From NCBI RefSeq assembly GCF_900166585.1, contig NZ_FVZC01000009.1:186001-250000 (forward strand): DNA of 64,000 nt. Direction: 5' to 3'. Positions 55,131 to 64,000 of the stretch are shown here, piece by piece. Position numbers and translations under genes: made by a program. Below the pieces are notes generated by a model that did not search any database, was not told the DNA's origin, and worked only from the letters and a program-made list of their open reading frames with translations. Each line of letters begins with the position of its first letter. Positions within the stretch are counted from its first letter, which is position 1. The DNA comes from Mesobacillus jeotgali. Lineage in GTDB: Bacteria; Bacillota; Bacilli; Bacillales; Cytobacillaceae.

Positions 55131-55871
55131 ATGGAGAGCCGGAACTTTAAACTGGATACCGAATGGAATGTAATCCATTACCCTGATAGACCAAATGGTT
55201 TCGGTATCCTGGCTATTGGAGATGAAAGACATTTTGTGAACGGTGCAAGCAGTTTCTGGACACAGAATGAAGGTAAACGTTCAATGCTGAACATATGGAA
55301 GAGGGAAGGATACACTGTTTTCTATTCAAATCTATATGGCAGGCATTGGGGAAGTGAAAAGGCTGTTGATCTGGCGATGAGATTATGCAGTCATATAGTC
55401 CGCAATGAAATTTTGAATACTTCCTTCCATGTAGTAGCAGAAGGGATGGGGGCATTAATTGCCTTGAAGCTATTGGCTCATAGTGATTATAAGATAAGGT
55501 CATTGGTCCTTATTAATCCAATCCTCTCATTGCATACGCATCTGGCACAAGAGAAAGAAAACAAGTTTTTTTACAAAAAGCTTGTAGCCGAACTTGAAAC
55601 AGCCTACGAAACGGACATCGAGACTCTTCTTCAAAAACTTAATCAAGCGGGTAACGGTGCTGATATATTCAATAAAGATACACCAGTAAAAATTATTCAC
55701 GTACTGTCTGGTAACAGAGCCTATAAGCAATCAAATATCATCAAAGAAATGTCTGCAGAATGGGAAAAAGCCAGTCTTCCTATTACGATAACCTATGTCT
55801 TGCCAGAAAAGAAGCTTCAGTTAGGGAACCAAATCGTCCAATTTTTATCAAAACATGAGCAAGTCCTATAA
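55131..55871 (+). CDS. yjaU: YjaU-like alpha/beta-hydrolase-fold protein
   Basis: A 246-residue protein with an alpha/beta hydrolase-like outline: a nucleophile-elbow position reads HVVAEGMGALIALKLL near residue 105. The usual G-x-S-x-G serine is replaced by Gly (EGMGA), so classical esterase activity is unlikely. Position before yjaV and med matches yjaU of B. subtilis. ATG 55131 is preceded by AAGGGG. Confidence 0.75.
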   Translation: MESRNFKLDTEWNVIHYPDRPNGFGILAIGDERHFVNGASSFWTQNEGKRSMLNIWKREGYTVFYSNLYGRHWGSEKAVDLAMRLCSHIVRNEILNTSFHVVAEGMGALIALKLLAHSDYKIRSLVLINPILSLHTHLAQEKENKFFYKKLVAELETAYETDIETLLQKLNQAGNGADIFNKDTPVKIIHVLSGNRAYKQSNIIKEMSAEWEKASLPITITYVLPEKKLQLGNQIVQFLSKHEQVL

Positions 55872-55938
55872 CTCCTTGTAAATATTTTTAATATTAGATT
55901 CATAGGATACAAGAGAGTATTTGCAAGGAGGAATTCAA

Positions 55939-56766
55939 ATGGAAAGGGCAGCAATTTTTGGAGTGTACGATTTTATAGGTTATAGTCTATGTCGGCACAT
56001 GCTCGATATTGGAATTGAAGTAGAAGGAATCCATCCTGCAGGTGAAGGAGAGGATTATTATACAGAAGAAAAACGTCTGGAAATCGGCAGGAATGCCAAC
56101 TTTATAGAAACCAGTCTATTAGATTGGCAAGCTGTTGAGACCGAAGATTTTCTTTTTATTACTTTGTTTGAAGCGTTTCTAGATGAGGATCGTACAGTTG
56201 ATTTTCTGGAAACACTTTTAACTAAACTGGAGTTCCGCAACAGTAAAGAGATGAGTACGGTAGTGGTCCTTCCTGCCTATTTTGCCCAGAAAAATGCGAA
56301 ACTTGAAAAAGCAGGTGTTGAATTGAACCGTTTTATCAACAATAGACTTCCTTCCATTCTGACAATCTATCTTCCGACCATTTATGGTCCCTGGCAGCCT
56401 GGGAAGTTTTTTTTTCAGCAGGTGATGAACCATTCATCGAATGAAATCCGTGAATTACCTGACGTCAGCCAATTGGAGTGGACGGATGATTGTTTGTACA
56501 TTGATGATGCGGTAAAATCGATTAGGGAAATGGCTGAATCAGGCAAGCACGGGCAGTTTTTACTCTCGAGTGGAGATTCAGGCAGGTGGAAAGCATGCGT
56601 CAGGGAATTGCTTGGCAAGGAACCTGCAATGCCTGGGTGCTGTGTAGCAAAGCCAAATTTTAAAGAGACCATTAAATTTAGTAAAGTGGCCAGTAATGAA
56701 GAAGTGAGCAGGGGATTAAGCAAACAAAGGGAGCAATATTTCAGGATACAGAACAGCAGAGTCTGA
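55939..56766 (+). CDS. yjaV: YjaV-like NAD(P)-binding epimerase-fold protein
   Basis: A 275-residue protein with an extended-SDR outline: a beta-strand start (AAIFGVYDFIGYSLC), a PTIYGPWQPGKFFF segment near residue 150 and an epimerase-like DDCLYIDDAVKSI. The nucleotide loop is degenerate (GVYDFIG instead of GxxGxxG) and no YxxxK is evident, so activity is uncertain. ATG 55939 has AAGGAGG 7 nt upstream. It lies 67 bp after yjaU. Confidence 0.75.
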   Translation: MERAAIFGVYDFIGYSLCRHMLDIGIEVEGIHPAGEGEDYYTEEKRLEIGRNANFIETSLLDWQAVETEDFLFITLFEAFLDEDRTVDFLETLLTKLEFRNSKEMSTVVVLPAYFAQKNAKLEKAGVELNRFINNRLPSILTIYLPTIYGPWQPGKFFFQQVMNHSSNEIRELPDVSQLEWTDDCLYIDDAVKSIREMAESGKHGQFLLSSGDSGRWKACVRELLGKEPAMPGCCVAKPNFKETIKFSKVASNEEVSRGLSKQREQYFRIQNSRV

Positions 56767-56908
56767 AGGGATTTTCCATAAATCACTTTTCAAACGATAC
56801 TCCACAGAGTAAAATGGTAAAAGATTCTTTTTATCGGTTCCATTTAAAAAGCGGACACTGAGGTTGAAAATGATATTTGCACAGTGGCGCATAAAGGAGA
56901 TGCATCGG

Positions 56909-57859
56909 ATGCTGAAACGTTTCGGGCTGATATTGTTAAGCCTTCTTTTGCTCGGAGGGTGCGGACAACCTCTCGCAACTGGCAAGGTGGAGAAAGTCGG
57001 TCTGCTGGTGCCTGAAACAATAGATGATCAGGTGTGGGGGACAAAGGGATATCGTGGACTTTTGCAAATTCAGGCCGGTTTGGGGGTTGATGTCTTTTTC
57101 AAAGAAGGCATGAATTCACAAGAATTGGTAGAGGAAGCTGTCAAGGAGTTTGACCGTAAAGGTGTGAACCTCATCTATGGCCATGGCAACGAGTACGCTG
57201 CCTTTTTCAATAAGATTTCAGGGAAATATCCTGATATTCATTTTATTAGTTTTAACGGTGATGCTAGGACAAAAAATTCGACAAGCCTGAATTTTAAGGG
57301 CTATGCCATGGGTTTCTTTGGAGGTATGGTTGCCAGCCATATGTCCGAAACCGGCAAGGTTGGAATAATAGCGGCATATGAATGGCAGCCTGAAGTGGAA
57401 GGTTTCTATGATGGGGCTATTTTTGAAAATAAGGACATGAAGATAGACATTCGCTATGTGGGTCACTGGGATGACCAAAGGAAAGCAATGGATGTTCTCG
57501 ATGATGTTTTAAGTGAGGGTGCTGATGTAATATACCCTGCTGGTGATGGATATAATGTTCCCGTAATTGAAAAAGTAAAGGACAAAGGCTTCTATGTAAT
57601 TGGATATATTTCTGACCAGTCGGATTTTGGTGAGTCCACCGTTTTAACAAGTACTGTCCAGCATGTTGATGACTTGTATGAACTAACTGCTGAGAAGTAC
57701 AATAATGGTGATCTTAAATCAGGCAATTTATCATTCGATTTTCAGGACGGTGTGATTACCCTGGGCAAATTCAGCCCTCTTGTCGATTCTGAATATCGAA
57801 AAAAAATGAATTCTTATATCAATACTTATAAAGACACCGGTAAACTACCCAATCAGTAA
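56909..57859 (+). CDS. med: Med-like lipoprotein, BMP/PnrA family
   Basis: A 316-residue lipoprotein: the signal peptide MLKRFGLILLSLLLLGGC puts the lipid-bearing Cys at 18. The mature part is a BMP/PnrA-type binding fold with VGLLVPETIDDQVWGTKGY at its start. In B. subtilis Med upregulates comK and so competence. ATG 56909 is chosen (AAGGAG 9 nt upstream); earlier in-frame ATGs overlap or precede this site. It is followed by comZ after 25 bp, as in B. subtilis. Confidence 0.88.
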   Translation: MLKRFGLILLSLLLLGGCGQPLATGKVEKVGLLVPETIDDQVWGTKGYRGLLQIQAGLGVDVFFKEGMNSQELVEEAVKEFDRKGVNLIYGHGNEYAAFFNKISGKYPDIHFISFNGDARTKNSTSLNFKGYAMGFFGGMVASHMSETGKVGIIAAYEWQPEVEGFYDGAIFENKDMKIDIRYVGHWDDQRKAMDVLDDVLSEGADVIYPAGDGYNVPVIEKVKDKGFYVIGYISDQSDFGESTVLTSTVQHVDDLYELTAEKYNNGDLKSGNLSFDFQDGVITLGKFSPLVDSEYRKKMNSYINTYKDTGKLPNQ

Positions 57860-57884
57860 TTCTAGACAATAGGAGGCAATAAAC

Positions 57885-58073
57885 ATGCAAAACAACGATA
57901 AAACGATGGAATTTATGCAAATCGCCATGAAATATCTTCCGGAAGCTCAGCAGAAACTGCAGGAAGCAGGTATCGAGTTGACAATGGACAACCTGCAGCC
58001 GTTCTTTACGCTTTTTACTAACGTGATGAACGAAGCATATGAACTGGGAAAAGCAGATGCATCAAAAGAATAA
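57885..58073 (+). CDS. comZ: ComZ competence regulator
   Basis: A 62-residue, mostly helical protein (MQNNDKTMEFMQIAMKYLPE...) matching ComZ, which in B. subtilis represses comG and is co-transcribed with med. AGGAGG precedes ATG 57885. A perfect palindromic terminator follows. Confidence 0.9.
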   Translation: MQNNDKTMEFMQIAMKYLPEAQQKLQEAGIELTMDNLQPFFTLFTNVMNEAYELGKADASKE

Positions 58074-58084
58074 GCTGGTACAGG

Positions 58085-58118
58085 AAAAGCTGAGGCGCGC
58101 CTCAGCTTTTATTTTTTT
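58085..58118. terminator. Terminator after comZ
   Basis: AAAAGCTGAGGCG-CGCCTCAGCTTTT is a perfect 26-bp palindrome (58085-58110) followed by ATTTTTTT. It lies at the end of the convergent gene as well; that gene's stop is inside the stem. Confidence 0.9.
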
Positions 58119-58404
58119 CAATGAAATGGTCGAAGATTGGCCTGACTTTGCCCAAAAGCGGCTTTAGCTCCTTAGCTGAAGTAATCAGCGTATCAACATG
58201 GAACATAACTTCATCTAAATCAATCCTCTCAAGATACTTGCTCAAGGGGGAAGGTTGCTCAGCAGGAGGCTCACTTTGTTCCTCAATATTCCTCGTACCG
58301 CCAAACATGAAGCGGTCGAAATGATCCCTATCATGCTTTGCGCTGACTTCAGGATCATTTCTGTGTTTAAAACCAAACAGGTCGTTTTCCCATTCATCTC
58401 CCAT
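58102..58404 (-). CDS. Hypothetical acidic protein at the yjzB position
   Basis: A 100-residue protein starting MGDEWENDLFGFKHRNDPE, acidic and hydrophilic, with a Pro/Glu-rich linker (about 40-52) and a C-terminal helical part (about 55-100). No family was recognised with confidence. The ATG at 58404 is preceded by GTGTGAATATCA on the minus strand without a strong site (AAAGGTGTG). Gene position between comZ and fabH equals that of yjzB in B. subtilis, but the sequences were not compared. Confidence 0.65.
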   Translation of the reverse strand: MGDEWENDLFGFKHRNDPEVSAKHDRDHFDRFMFGGTRNIEEQSEPPAEQPSPLSKYLERIDLDEVMFHVDTLITSAKELKPLLGKVRPIFDHFIEKNKS

Positions 58405-58525
58405 TGATATTCACACCTTTCTCTACTTCTAATCCTTTTGCAGATATAGACGGAATGTCTCACTGTCAGTCTATGAAAAATCTGGTCATCTGGACTAGGG
58501 CAAGAGTGGAAATCTAATTTTTCAG

Positions 58526-58572
58526 TTGCAGTAAACGAATGGTTTCTGATAAAATTAGTACCAAGTCATAAT
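58526..58572 (+). promoter_or_regulatory. fabH promoter with FapR-like operator
   Basis: ATTAGTACCAAGTCATAAT (58554-58572) closely follows my recollection of the FapR site (ATTAGTACCTAGTCTTAAT type). It overlaps a -10-like GATAAA (58548-58553) preceded by TTGCAG (58526-58531) at 16 bp. FapR represses fatty-acid genes until malonyl-CoA rises. Confidence 0.65.
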
Positions 58573-58631
58573 AATTGATAATATTAGTTGTTCTAAATAG
58601 ACAGAATTCAAATTAAAAGGAGATGGATCCC

Positions 58632-59564
58632 ATGAATGCAGGGATAACTGGGGTTGGGCGGTATTTACCAGAAAATATTGTAACAAACCTTGATTTAGAA
58701 AAAAGGATGGATACTTCGGATGAGTGGATCCGGACAAGGACTGGCATTGAAGAAAGAAGAATTGCCGGGGATGATATGGATACATCTGATTTAGCCTATC
58801 GTGCTGCAGCAGAGGCCATCAAAAATGCTGGTATTTCTGCTGAGGATCTAGACCTGATACTGGTAGCGACAGTTACGCCTGATCAGCCTTTCCCTACAGT
58901 AGCATGCATGCTTCAGGCTCAGCTTGGTGCAAAAAAAGCTGCTGCCATGGACGTGAGTGCCGCATGTGCCGGCTTCATGTATGGAATGGTCACCGCCAAG
59001 CAATTTATAGAAGCAGGTACTTATAAGTATGTTTTAATAGTTGGTGTAGAGAAACTATCCAAAATCACCGATTGGAACGACCGTAATACCGCTGTACTGT
59101 TTGGTGATGGTGCCGGGGCTGTTGTAATGGGACCTGTTCCTGATGGAAAAGGGGTGCTTTCATTCGAACTGGGTTCAGATGGATCTGGCGGAAAGTTCCT
59201 TTACCAGGACGATTATATTGTGATGAACGGCCGGGAGGTCTTCAAGTTTGCAGTAAGGCAGATGGGTGAAAGCAGTATCAATGTCCTTGAAAAAGCCGGG
59301 CTATCAAAAGAGGATGTGGACTTTCTGATCCCACACCAGGCAAATATCAGGATTATGGAATCAGCTCGTCAGAGGCTTGAGCTTCCAATTGAAAAAATGT
59401 CAAAGACAGTTCATAAGTACGGAAATACATCTGCAGCTTCAATCCCTATTTCCCTTTTTGAAGAACTTGAAGCAGGAAAAATCAAGGATGGCGATGTAGT
59501 AGTTATGGTCGGATTTGGCGGAGGATTGACATGGGGCGCTATTGCCATGCGCTGGGGTAATTAA
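58632..59564 (+). CDS. fabH: Beta-ketoacyl-ACP synthase III
   Basis: A 310-residue thiolase-fold enzyme that starts fatty-acid chains by condensing acyl-CoA with malonyl-ACP. The catalytic Cys lies in [13 protein letters not shown] near residue 112, His in [10 protein letters not shown] and Asn in [10 protein letters not shown]. The start is ATG 58632 with AAGGAG 9 nt upstream; the ATG at 58623 overlaps that site. It precedes fabF as in the B. subtilis fabHA-fabF operon. Confidence 0.95.
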   Translation: MNAGITGVGRYLPENIVTNLDLEKRMDTSDEWIRTRTGIEERRIAGDDMDTSDLAYRAAAEAIKNAGISAEDLDLILVATVTPDQPFPTVACMLQAQLGAKKAAAMDVSAACAGFMYGMVTAKQFIEAGTYKYVLIVGVEKLSKITDWNDRNTAVLFGDGAGAVVMGPVPDGKGVLSFELGSDGSGGKFLYQDDYIVMNGREVFKFAVRQMGESSINVLEKAGLSKEDVDFLIPHQANIRIMESARQRLELPIEKMSKTVHKYGNTSAASIPISLFEELEAGKIKDGDVVVMVGFGGGLTWGAIAMRWGN

Positions 59565-59617
59565 TCACAACAACACTGACTCGATTTTAAAAGAGATAAG
59601 ATAAAGGAGATGCAATA

Positions 59618-60862
59618 ATGATGGAGAAACGCAGAGTAGTAGTTACCGGAATTGGGGCTGTGACGCCTCTGGGCAATGATGCAGAAACTACCTGGAAAAA
59701 TATCGTGGAAGGTGTATCGGGTGTTGGCCCCGTCACAAGACTAAATGCAGATGACTTCCCTGCAAAGGTAGCAGCTGAAGTAAAAGAATTTAACGTAGAA
59801 AACTTCATGGACCGCAAAGATGCCAGGAAAATGGATCGCTTCACTCATTACGCGGTGGCCGCATCCTTGATGGCTGTAAAAGATGCCGCTCTAGAAATAA
59901 CGGACGAAAATGCACCGCGCGTCGGTGTATGGATCGGATCCGGTATTGGCGGAATGGAGACATTTGAGCAGCAGCATGAAACATTCATGAACAGAGGGTA
60001 CCGCAGGGTCAGCCCGTTCTTCGTGCCAATGATGATTCCTGATATGGCAACAGGACAAGTATCAATCACCCTTGGTGCGAGGGGATTCAACTCTTGTACA
60101 GTCACAGCCTGTGCAACTGGGACAAACTCGATTGGTGATGCGTTTAAGGTCATCCAGCGCGGCGATGCAGATGTGATGGTAACTGGCGGAGCAGAGGCGC
60201 CAATCACAAAAATGTCTTTTGCTGGATTCTGTGCAAATACAGCATTATCTACAAATCATGATCCACAGAAAGCAAGCAGACCGTTCGATAAAGACCGCGA
60301 CGGGTTTGTCATGGGTGAAGGAGCGGGAATTGTCGTTCTTGAAGAATTAGAGCACGCATTGGCACGCGGAGCTAAAATTTACGCAGAAATCGTAGGTTAT
60401 GGAGCAACTGGAGATGCATACCATATTACTGCACCAGCTCCAGAAGGTGAGGGCGGAGCAAGAGCGATGAAAATGGCACTTGATGATGCAGGCCTTGCTC
60501 CAGAAGAGGTCGGTTATATTAACGCGCACGGAACAAGCACAGAGTATAATGATAAATACGAAACGATGGCAATCAAGACAGTCTTTGGCGAGCAGGCATA
60601 CAAGCTGGCAGTAAGTTCAACAAAATCGATGACAGGCCATTTGTTAGGCGCAGCTGGAGGAATCGAAGCAATCTTCACAGTCCTGGCCCTGAAGGAAGGA
60701 ATTCTGCCGCCGACCATCAATCTTGAAACACCAGACCCTGAATGTGACCTGGACTATGTTCCAAATACATCACGCAGGCAGCAGGTAAATGCAGCAATCA
60801 GCAACTCCCTCGGTTTTGGAGGCCACAACGCCACAATAGCATTCCGAAAATACGACGCATAA
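59618..60862 (+). CDS. fabF: Beta-ketoacyl-ACP synthase II
   Basis: A 414-residue condensing enzyme for fatty-acid elongation. The catalytic Cys is in [16 protein letters not shown] near residue 165, with the two His in [11 protein letters not shown] and [21 protein letters not shown] lies 8 nt before ATG 59618. It is 53 bp after fabH, with no terminator between, so the two form an operon. Confidence 0.96.
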   Translation: MMEKRRVVVTGIGAVTPLGNDAETTWKNIVEGVSGVGPVTRLNADDFPAKVAAEVKEFNVENFMDRKDARKMDRFTHYAVAASLMAVKDAALEITDENAPRVGVWIGSGIGGMETFEQQHETFMNRGYRRVSPFFVPMMIPDMATGQVSITLGARGFNSCTVTACATGTNSIGDAFKVIQRGDADVMVTGGAEAPITKMSFAGFCANTALSTNHDPQKASRPFDKDRDGFVMGEGAGIVVLEELEHALARGAKIYAEIVGYGATGDAYHITAPAPEGEGGARAMKMALDDAGLAPEEVGYINAHGTSTEYNDKYETMAIKTVFGEQAYKLAVSSTKSMTGHLLGAAGGIEAIFTVLALKEGILPPTINLETPDPECDLDYVPNTSRRQQVNAAISNSLGFGGHNATIAFRKYDA

Positions 60863-60892
60863 TCAAGATGGAGGGAAATCCCTCCCTATATC

Positions 60893-60935
60893 AAAGCAGA
60901 AACCCTTTTGAATTTGAGGGTTTCTGCTTTTTGTT
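60893..60935 (+). terminator. Terminator after fabF
   Basis: AAAGCAGAAACCCT (60893-60906) pairs with AGGGTTTCTGCTTT (60917-60930) and is followed by T-rich sequence. Confidence 0.9.
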
Positions 60936-61364
60936 TTGTCCGTTAATTCTCTGGACTGCCATTTGGCTAATGACAACACTCATTGACTGTTTGCAAAAGC
61001 AGAAGTGTGGCATTACCCCTGAATGAACAAGATTAATCTCCCCGAATGGATCGAATCGATAAATTTTCCTGCATGCGGTTCGTAATGTTAACTGGTATTT
61101 CCTCAAAGAAACTGCCATCACAATCTATCTTCTTGTCGTTTTCTTCTTGGAAATAAAGCCCAAATCTATTTTTCTGAAAAAGTATTATTCCTTCAAAAAG
61201 CACACTTAAACAAAATTAGTACGGAAAAACGGCTTAAAAAAAGTAATGAAAGTGTAATAAAAGGAGTTGGTTTCTAATAATTAATAATTATCAGAATCTT
61301 TTACTGGGTAAAAAGTCAATTCTCTTTATATCAATTTCATTAGGATAGGCGGTGTGCAAGAATC
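60936..61364 (+). promoter_or_regulatory. fabF-appD intergenic region with a CodY-like site
   Basis: In this ~430-bp AT-rich region, AATTATCAGAATCTT (61286-61300) matches the CodY box AATTTTCWGAAAATT with three mismatches, fitting nutritional control of a peptide transporter. A 75-codon minus-strand frame (61118-60891) exists but ends inside the fabF terminator and is not trusted. The yjaZ gene found here in B. subtilis is missing. Confidence 0.4.
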
Positions 61365-62348
61365 GTGACAGCCTTATTGGAACTAAAGAATCTTAAAACC
61401 TATTTTAAAAGGAAAAAGACAGTGATTCCAGCAGTGGACGGAGTAGATCTTGTAATCAACAAAGGAGAAACTGTCGCATTGGTAGGGGAATCGGGCTCTG
61501 GAAAAAGTATCACCTCTCTATCTATTATGCGATTGATTCCTAATCCACCCGGGGAAATTGTGGACGGGCAGATCCATTTTAATGGCCAGGACCTTGCTAA
61601 AGCCAGTGAGGAAGAGATGTGCAGGATCCGCGGCAATGATATTTCAATGATTTTTCAGGAACCGATGACATCACTGAATCCTGTTCTTACGATCGGGGAG
61701 CAAATCACCGAAGTACTGACATACCATCAGGGATTAACTCATGCAATGGCCAAGAAAAAGGCGATCGAGATGCTGGAACTAGTGGGATTTTCCCGTGCAA
61801 AGGAAATTATAAATGATTATCCACATCGGCTGTCGGGAGGAATGCGCCAGCGGGTAATGATAGCGATGGCGATGAGCTGCAACCCAAAGCTATTGATTGC
61901 CGATGAGCCGACAACAGCACTGGACGTGACAATCCAGGCGCAAATATTAGATTTAATGAAGGATCTAAGCACCAAATTCGATACCGCTATCCTGATTATT
62001 ACCCATGACCTTGGTGTAGTTTCTGAAGTAGCAGACCGGGTCGTCGTTATGTATGCTGGCCAGGTTGTGGAAGAGGCAATAGTGGAGGATCTATTTGAAA
62101 ATCCGCTCCATCCTTACACGAATGGTTTGATGGGTTCTATCCCATCGATAGACGAGGATCACGCTAGACTTACCTCAATAGAAGGGAATGTACCATCTCC
62201 AGAAAATTTGCCAAAAGGCTGCCGTTTCGCTCCCCGCTGCCCACATGCTTTTGACCGATGTTTCGCTGAAATGCCAATGTTAGTGAGGAAATACAGCACT
62301 CGGTCTGTACGCTGCTTTTTACATGATGGGAAGGAGTTGGTGAAATGA
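61365..62348 (+). CDS. appD: Oligopeptide ABC transporter ATPase AppD
   Basis: A 327-residue ABC ATPase. Walker A is GESGSGKSI, the Q-loop lies in [12 protein letters not shown], the signature is LSGGMRQRV, Walker B is [12 protein letters not shown], and an H-loop His is in ITHDLG. The C-terminal oligopeptide-transporter extension has [14 protein letters not shown]. The start is GTG 61365, preceded by a poor GGCGGTG. It pairs with AppF to drive oligopeptide uptake. It overlaps appF by 4 bp. Confidence 0.93.
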   Translation: MTALLELKNLKTYFKRKKTVIPAVDGVDLVINKGETVALVGESGSGKSITSLSIMRLIPNPPGEIVDGQIHFNGQDLAKASEEEMCRIRGNDISMIFQEPMTSLNPVLTIGEQITEVLTYHQGLTHAMAKKKAIEMLELVGFSRAKEIINDYPHRLSGGMRQRVMIAMAMSCNPKLLIADEPTTALDVTIQAQILDLMKDLSTKFDTAILIITHDLGVVSEVADRVVVMYAGQVVEEAIVEDLFENPLHPYTNGLMGSIPSIDEDHARLTSIEGNVPSPENLPKGCRFAPRCPHAFDRCFAEMPMLVRKYSTRSVRCFLHDGKELVK

Positions 62349-63367
62349 TCTCAGCAAGTGAGTCACTAGAAAATAAATCATCGGAGAATAGCTCCCAAAC
62401 TTTGCTTGAATTACAAGGCCTAAAGAAGCACTTCCCTATCAAATCCGGTATGCTGCAAAAGACAGTTGGTCATATAAAGGCTGTCGACGGAATAGATTTG
62501 AAGGTGAATAAAGGAGAAACGCTCGGAATCGTCGGAGAATCGGGCTGTGGCAAATCGACGGTCGGCAGAACTATTATCCGGCTCTACGATCCTACCGATG
62601 GAAAAATCATCTTTAATGGCAAGGATATCTCCCATCTTTCAGAGAGTGACCTGCGAAAAGATGTACGCAAAAATATCCAGATGATTTTCCAGGATCCATT
62701 TGCTTCTCTCAATCCCAGGAAAACTTTGAGATCGATCATCAGGGAGCCGCTCGATACCCACCACCTCTATAAAAGCAAAGAACGTGACGAACATGTTGAG
62801 AGTTTATTAGAAAAGGTCGGTCTGAATGCTTCATTCATAAATCGTTATCCACATGAATTTTCCGGAGGACAGAGGCAGAGAATCGGGATAGCCAGAACCC
62901 TGGCTTTAAACCCCGAATTGATTATAGCTGATGAAGCCGTTTCTGCACTGGACGTTTCGATTCAGGCACAAATCATCAATTTAATGGAGGATCTTCAGGA
63001 GGAATTTGGGCTTACCTATATCTTTATCTCTCACGACCTTAGCGTTGTCAGACATATTAGTGACAGGGTAGGGGTGATGTATTTAGGGAAAATGATGGAG
63101 CTTGCTTCAAAAAAAGAGCTTTATGCAGACCCCCTTCATCCCTACACTCAGGCACTTTTGTCAGCTGTACCGGTTCCCAGGAAGAAAGGTGTCATGAAAC
63201 GGGAGCGGATAATCTTGAAAGGCGAGCTCCCAAGTCCATCAAATCCACCCAAAGGGTGTGTTTTCCATACAAGGTGCCCAGCTGCATTTGACCTTTGCAA
63301 ACAAGTGAATCCTGACTTCAAAGAAGTCAAGAGCCATCATTTTGTTGCCTGCCATCTATATACATAG
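62345..63367 (+). CDS. appF: Oligopeptide ABC transporter ATPase AppF
   Basis: A 340-residue ABC ATPase with Walker [23 protein letters not shown], signature [10 protein letters not shown], Walker [13 protein letters not shown] and the C-terminal [20 protein letters not shown] lies in the appD end. Its ATG overlaps the appD stop, showing translational coupling. Confidence 0.93.
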   Translation: MISASESLENKSSENSSQTLLELQGLKKHFPIKSGMLQKTVGHIKAVDGIDLKVNKGETLGIVGESGCGKSTVGRTIIRLYDPTDGKIIFNGKDISHLSESDLRKDVRKNIQMIFQDPFASLNPRKTLRSIIREPLDTHHLYKSKERDEHVESLLEKVGLNASFINRYPHEFSGGQRQRIGIARTLALNPELIIADEAVSALDVSIQAQIINLMEDLQEEFGLTYIFISHDLSVVRHISDRVGVMYLGKMMELASKKELYADPLHPYTQALLSAVPVPRKKGVMKRERIILKGELPSPSNPPKGCVFHTRCPAAFDLCKQVNPDFKEVKSHHFVACHLYT

Positions 63368-63451
63368 GGCAGCTGCATGATTTGAAGGGAGGAGATAGAA
63401 ACACCTTTCAGCTTGTCTTAAAAAATAGTAAATATTTAAGGGGGAAATAAT

Positions 63452-64000
63452 GTGAAATTAAGAAAAGTTTCATGGTTGTTAATCAGTCTTACCCTGATCC
63501 TGTCTATATTCCTTACTGCTTGTACAGGAAATAATGCAGAGGACCCTAAAGAAACTCCGGGAGATGACGGAAAAAAAGAAGAAGAGGCTGCAGGACCACA
63601 GAAGGGCGGAGATTTAATCATTGGTTCAACTGGTGCACCGACCGTTTTCAACCCGCTTTATTCAACAGATACATCCAGCTCTGACATAGAAGGATTCATT
63701 TATGACAGCCTTGTATCATCTGATACCGAATTTAACCCGACACTGAGCATGGCTGAGTCAATCGATATATCTGAAGATGGATTGACATTTACAGCTAAAT
63801 TGAAAAAGGGGATTAAATGGCATGACGGGGAAGAGTTCACGGCAGATGATGTCGTTTTCACCTTCAGCATCCCAAAAAACCCTGATTACAATGGCGAGCG
63901 GGGATCGGCCTTCGAAGCAATGGAATCTGTCAAAAAAATTGATGATTATACTGTCGAGTTCAAGCTGAGCAAGAAGGATGCTTCTTTCTATCCTGTTTCT
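63452..64000 (+). CDS. appA: Oligopeptide-binding lipoprotein AppA (3' end outside window)
   Basis: 183 codons are visible; the gene continues past the window. GTG 63452 is preceded by AAGGGGG. A lipoprotein signal peptide ends LTAC near residue 25, followed by a Glu/Lys/Pro-rich linker. The mature part has GGDLIIGSTGAPTVFNPLYS and FTAKLKKGIKWHDGEEFTAD, the SBP family 5 (OppA/AppA) pattern. Gene order appD-appF-appA is that of B. subtilis; appB and appC would follow outside. Confidence 0.92.
   Translation, partial: MKLRKVSWLLISLTLILSIFLTACTGNNAEDPKETPGDDGKKEEEAAGPQKGGDLIIGSTGAPTVFNPLYSTDTSSSDIEGFIYDSLVSSDTEFNPTLSMAESIDISEDGLTFTAKLKKGIKWHDGEEFTADDVVFTFSIPKNPDYNGERGSAFEAMESVKKIDDYTVEFKLSKKDASFYPVS

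Noticed and set aside
60891..61118. Minus-strand frame of about 75 codons between fabF and appD
   Set aside because: Its 3' end is made of the fabF terminator hairpin, the ribosome site is weak, and no family was recognised.

Overview
The window is a low-GC Gram-positive chromosome segment from a Bacillaceae species. The evidence is AGGAGG-type ribosome sites, intrinsic terminators, CtsR/ArgR/Fnr/FapR/cre-like operators, and gene order closely colinear with the Bacillus subtilis yis-yit-arg-yjz-yja-fab-app region. The order, recalled from B. subtilis, is yisL, yisN, asnO, yisQ; then yitK(yajQ), yitL, yitS, yitT, ipi, yitU, yitV, yitW; then argCJBD-carAB-argF, yjzC, yjzD, yjaU, yjaV, med, comZ, fabH, fabF, appDFA. 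The genus cannot be fixed from sequence alone; it is a Bacillus-like species other than B. subtilis.

Layout: 1-7.4 kb carries the end of a YhgE/Pip-type membrane protein, yisL, a PAS-GGDEF-EAL protein, yisN, asnO and a MATE pump. 7.5-16.4 kb is a maltodextrin module: a cytoplasmic maltogenic amylase divergent from mdxE-mdxF-mdxG, a membrane-tethered alpha-amylase and a LacI-type regulator, with operator and cre-like sites. 16.4-28.5 kb holds an SDR, a CoA-disulfide reductase/rhodanese and the yit block. 28.5-40.9 kb is an anaerobic/molybdenum-cofactor island inserted between yitW and argC: a radical SAM/SPASM protein, two Fnr paralogues, a NarK-PAS fusion, moaA, cls, ric, moeA, mobB, a short NarI-like protein and ywiC. 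41-50.5 kb is the arginine/carbamoyl-phosphate operon. 50.5-64 kb holds yjzC, clpB, yjzD, yjaU/V, med-comZ, fabH-fabF and the start of the app oligopeptide transporter, whose binding protein runs off the window.

How it works together: the mdx genes degrade starch outside the cell, import maltodextrins and hydrolyse them inside. The island supplies nitrate/nitrite transport, molybdopterin synthesis and Fe-S repair; four of its promoters carry Fnr-like boxes at the same distance from their -10 elements. The arg operon makes citrulline and carbamoyl phosphate under ArgR-like boxes.

The most unusual feature is a set of seven intergenic repeat clusters. Six of them are sequence-unrelated yet fall into two period classes, about 20-21 bp and 51-53 bp, close to two and five turns of B-DNA. 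Each lies 3' of a gene. I know of no described function for them. No tRNA, rRNA, insertion sequence, prophage or CRISPR locus was seen.
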